The notes under the pieces: generated by a model | The model's database searches: none | The model's input: the letters and a program-made list of their open reading frames with translations, nothing else | Told to the model about the DNA's origin: nothing | Part shown: in pieces, positions 12,753 to 12,753 of the stretch | Layout: each line of letters opens with the position of its first letter | Position numbering within the stretch: the first letter of the stretch is position 1 | Made by a program: the position numbers and the translations under genes | Source: Chloroflexota bacterium | GTDB lineage: Bacteria; Chloroflexota; Anaerolineae; UBA1429 | Assembly: GCA_012513595.1 (NCBI GenBank) | Contig: JAAZBY010000301.1 | Coordinates: forward strand, 1 to 12,753 | DNA length: 12,753 bases | Reading direction: 5' to 3'

Positions 12753-12753
12753 C

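Overview
The window is GC-rich throughout, apart from a few short AT-rich promoter patches, and looks like a bacterial chromosome fragment. No rRNA, tRNA, CRISPR array, transposase or phage gene was seen. The Chloroflexota-like style of the partial solute-binding protein, a bacterial RIO1-type kinase and the 9-bp ATCCTGTAA-type repeats suggest Chloroflexota (Anaerolineae-like) or a similar environmental lineage. That assignment is inference from recognition, not a search. All complete genes are on the minus strand; only the truncated gene at the left edge is on plus.

Layout, left to right. (1) 2-1108: C-terminal part of a family-5 (peptide/nickel-type) ABC solute-binding protein, plus strand. 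A palindromic convergent terminator/REP-like element (about 1120-1200) separates it from (2) a RIO1-like atypical kinase (1221-2057), which has its own promoter and a leader carrying a possible 21-codon ORF with an excellent ribosome binding site. (3) 2579-3541: a coiled-coil plus PH/GRAM-like protein whose reading frame ends at a UGA exactly where the second cysteine of a C-terminal zinc ribbon should be; the rest of the ribbon lies in frame behind it (to 2474). (4) 3671-4231: an FMN nitroreductase with an AT-rich promoter overlapped by a dyad. (5) 4533-8091: a three-gene ABC-2 export operon (ATPase, permease, permease) with its own promoter and terminator hairpin. (6) 8491-9783: purA, with a promoter, an attenuator-like leader and a terminator hairpin. 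(7) 9981-10199: two oppositely oriented arrays of 9-bp repeats. (8) 10223-12752: an M29-type aminopeptidase, a Gfo/Idh/MocA oxidoreductase, a small membrane protein and the C-terminus of an acetyl xylan esterase. The oxidoreductase and aminopeptidase overlap as TTGA inside a 21-bp tandem duplication.

Functionally the window is a string of short, mostly independent transcription units rather than one pathway. The ABC-2 genes form one exporter. The esterase and oxidoreductase suggest carbohydrate use. PurA is core purine synthesis. The RIO kinase and coiled-coil/zinc-ribbon protein are probably regulatory or housekeeping. No multi-gene novel system is evident. The observations most worth checking are the UGA inside the zinc ribbon, the inverted repeat arrays, the 21-bp duplication that forms a stop/start junction, and several leaders and operator-like palindromes.
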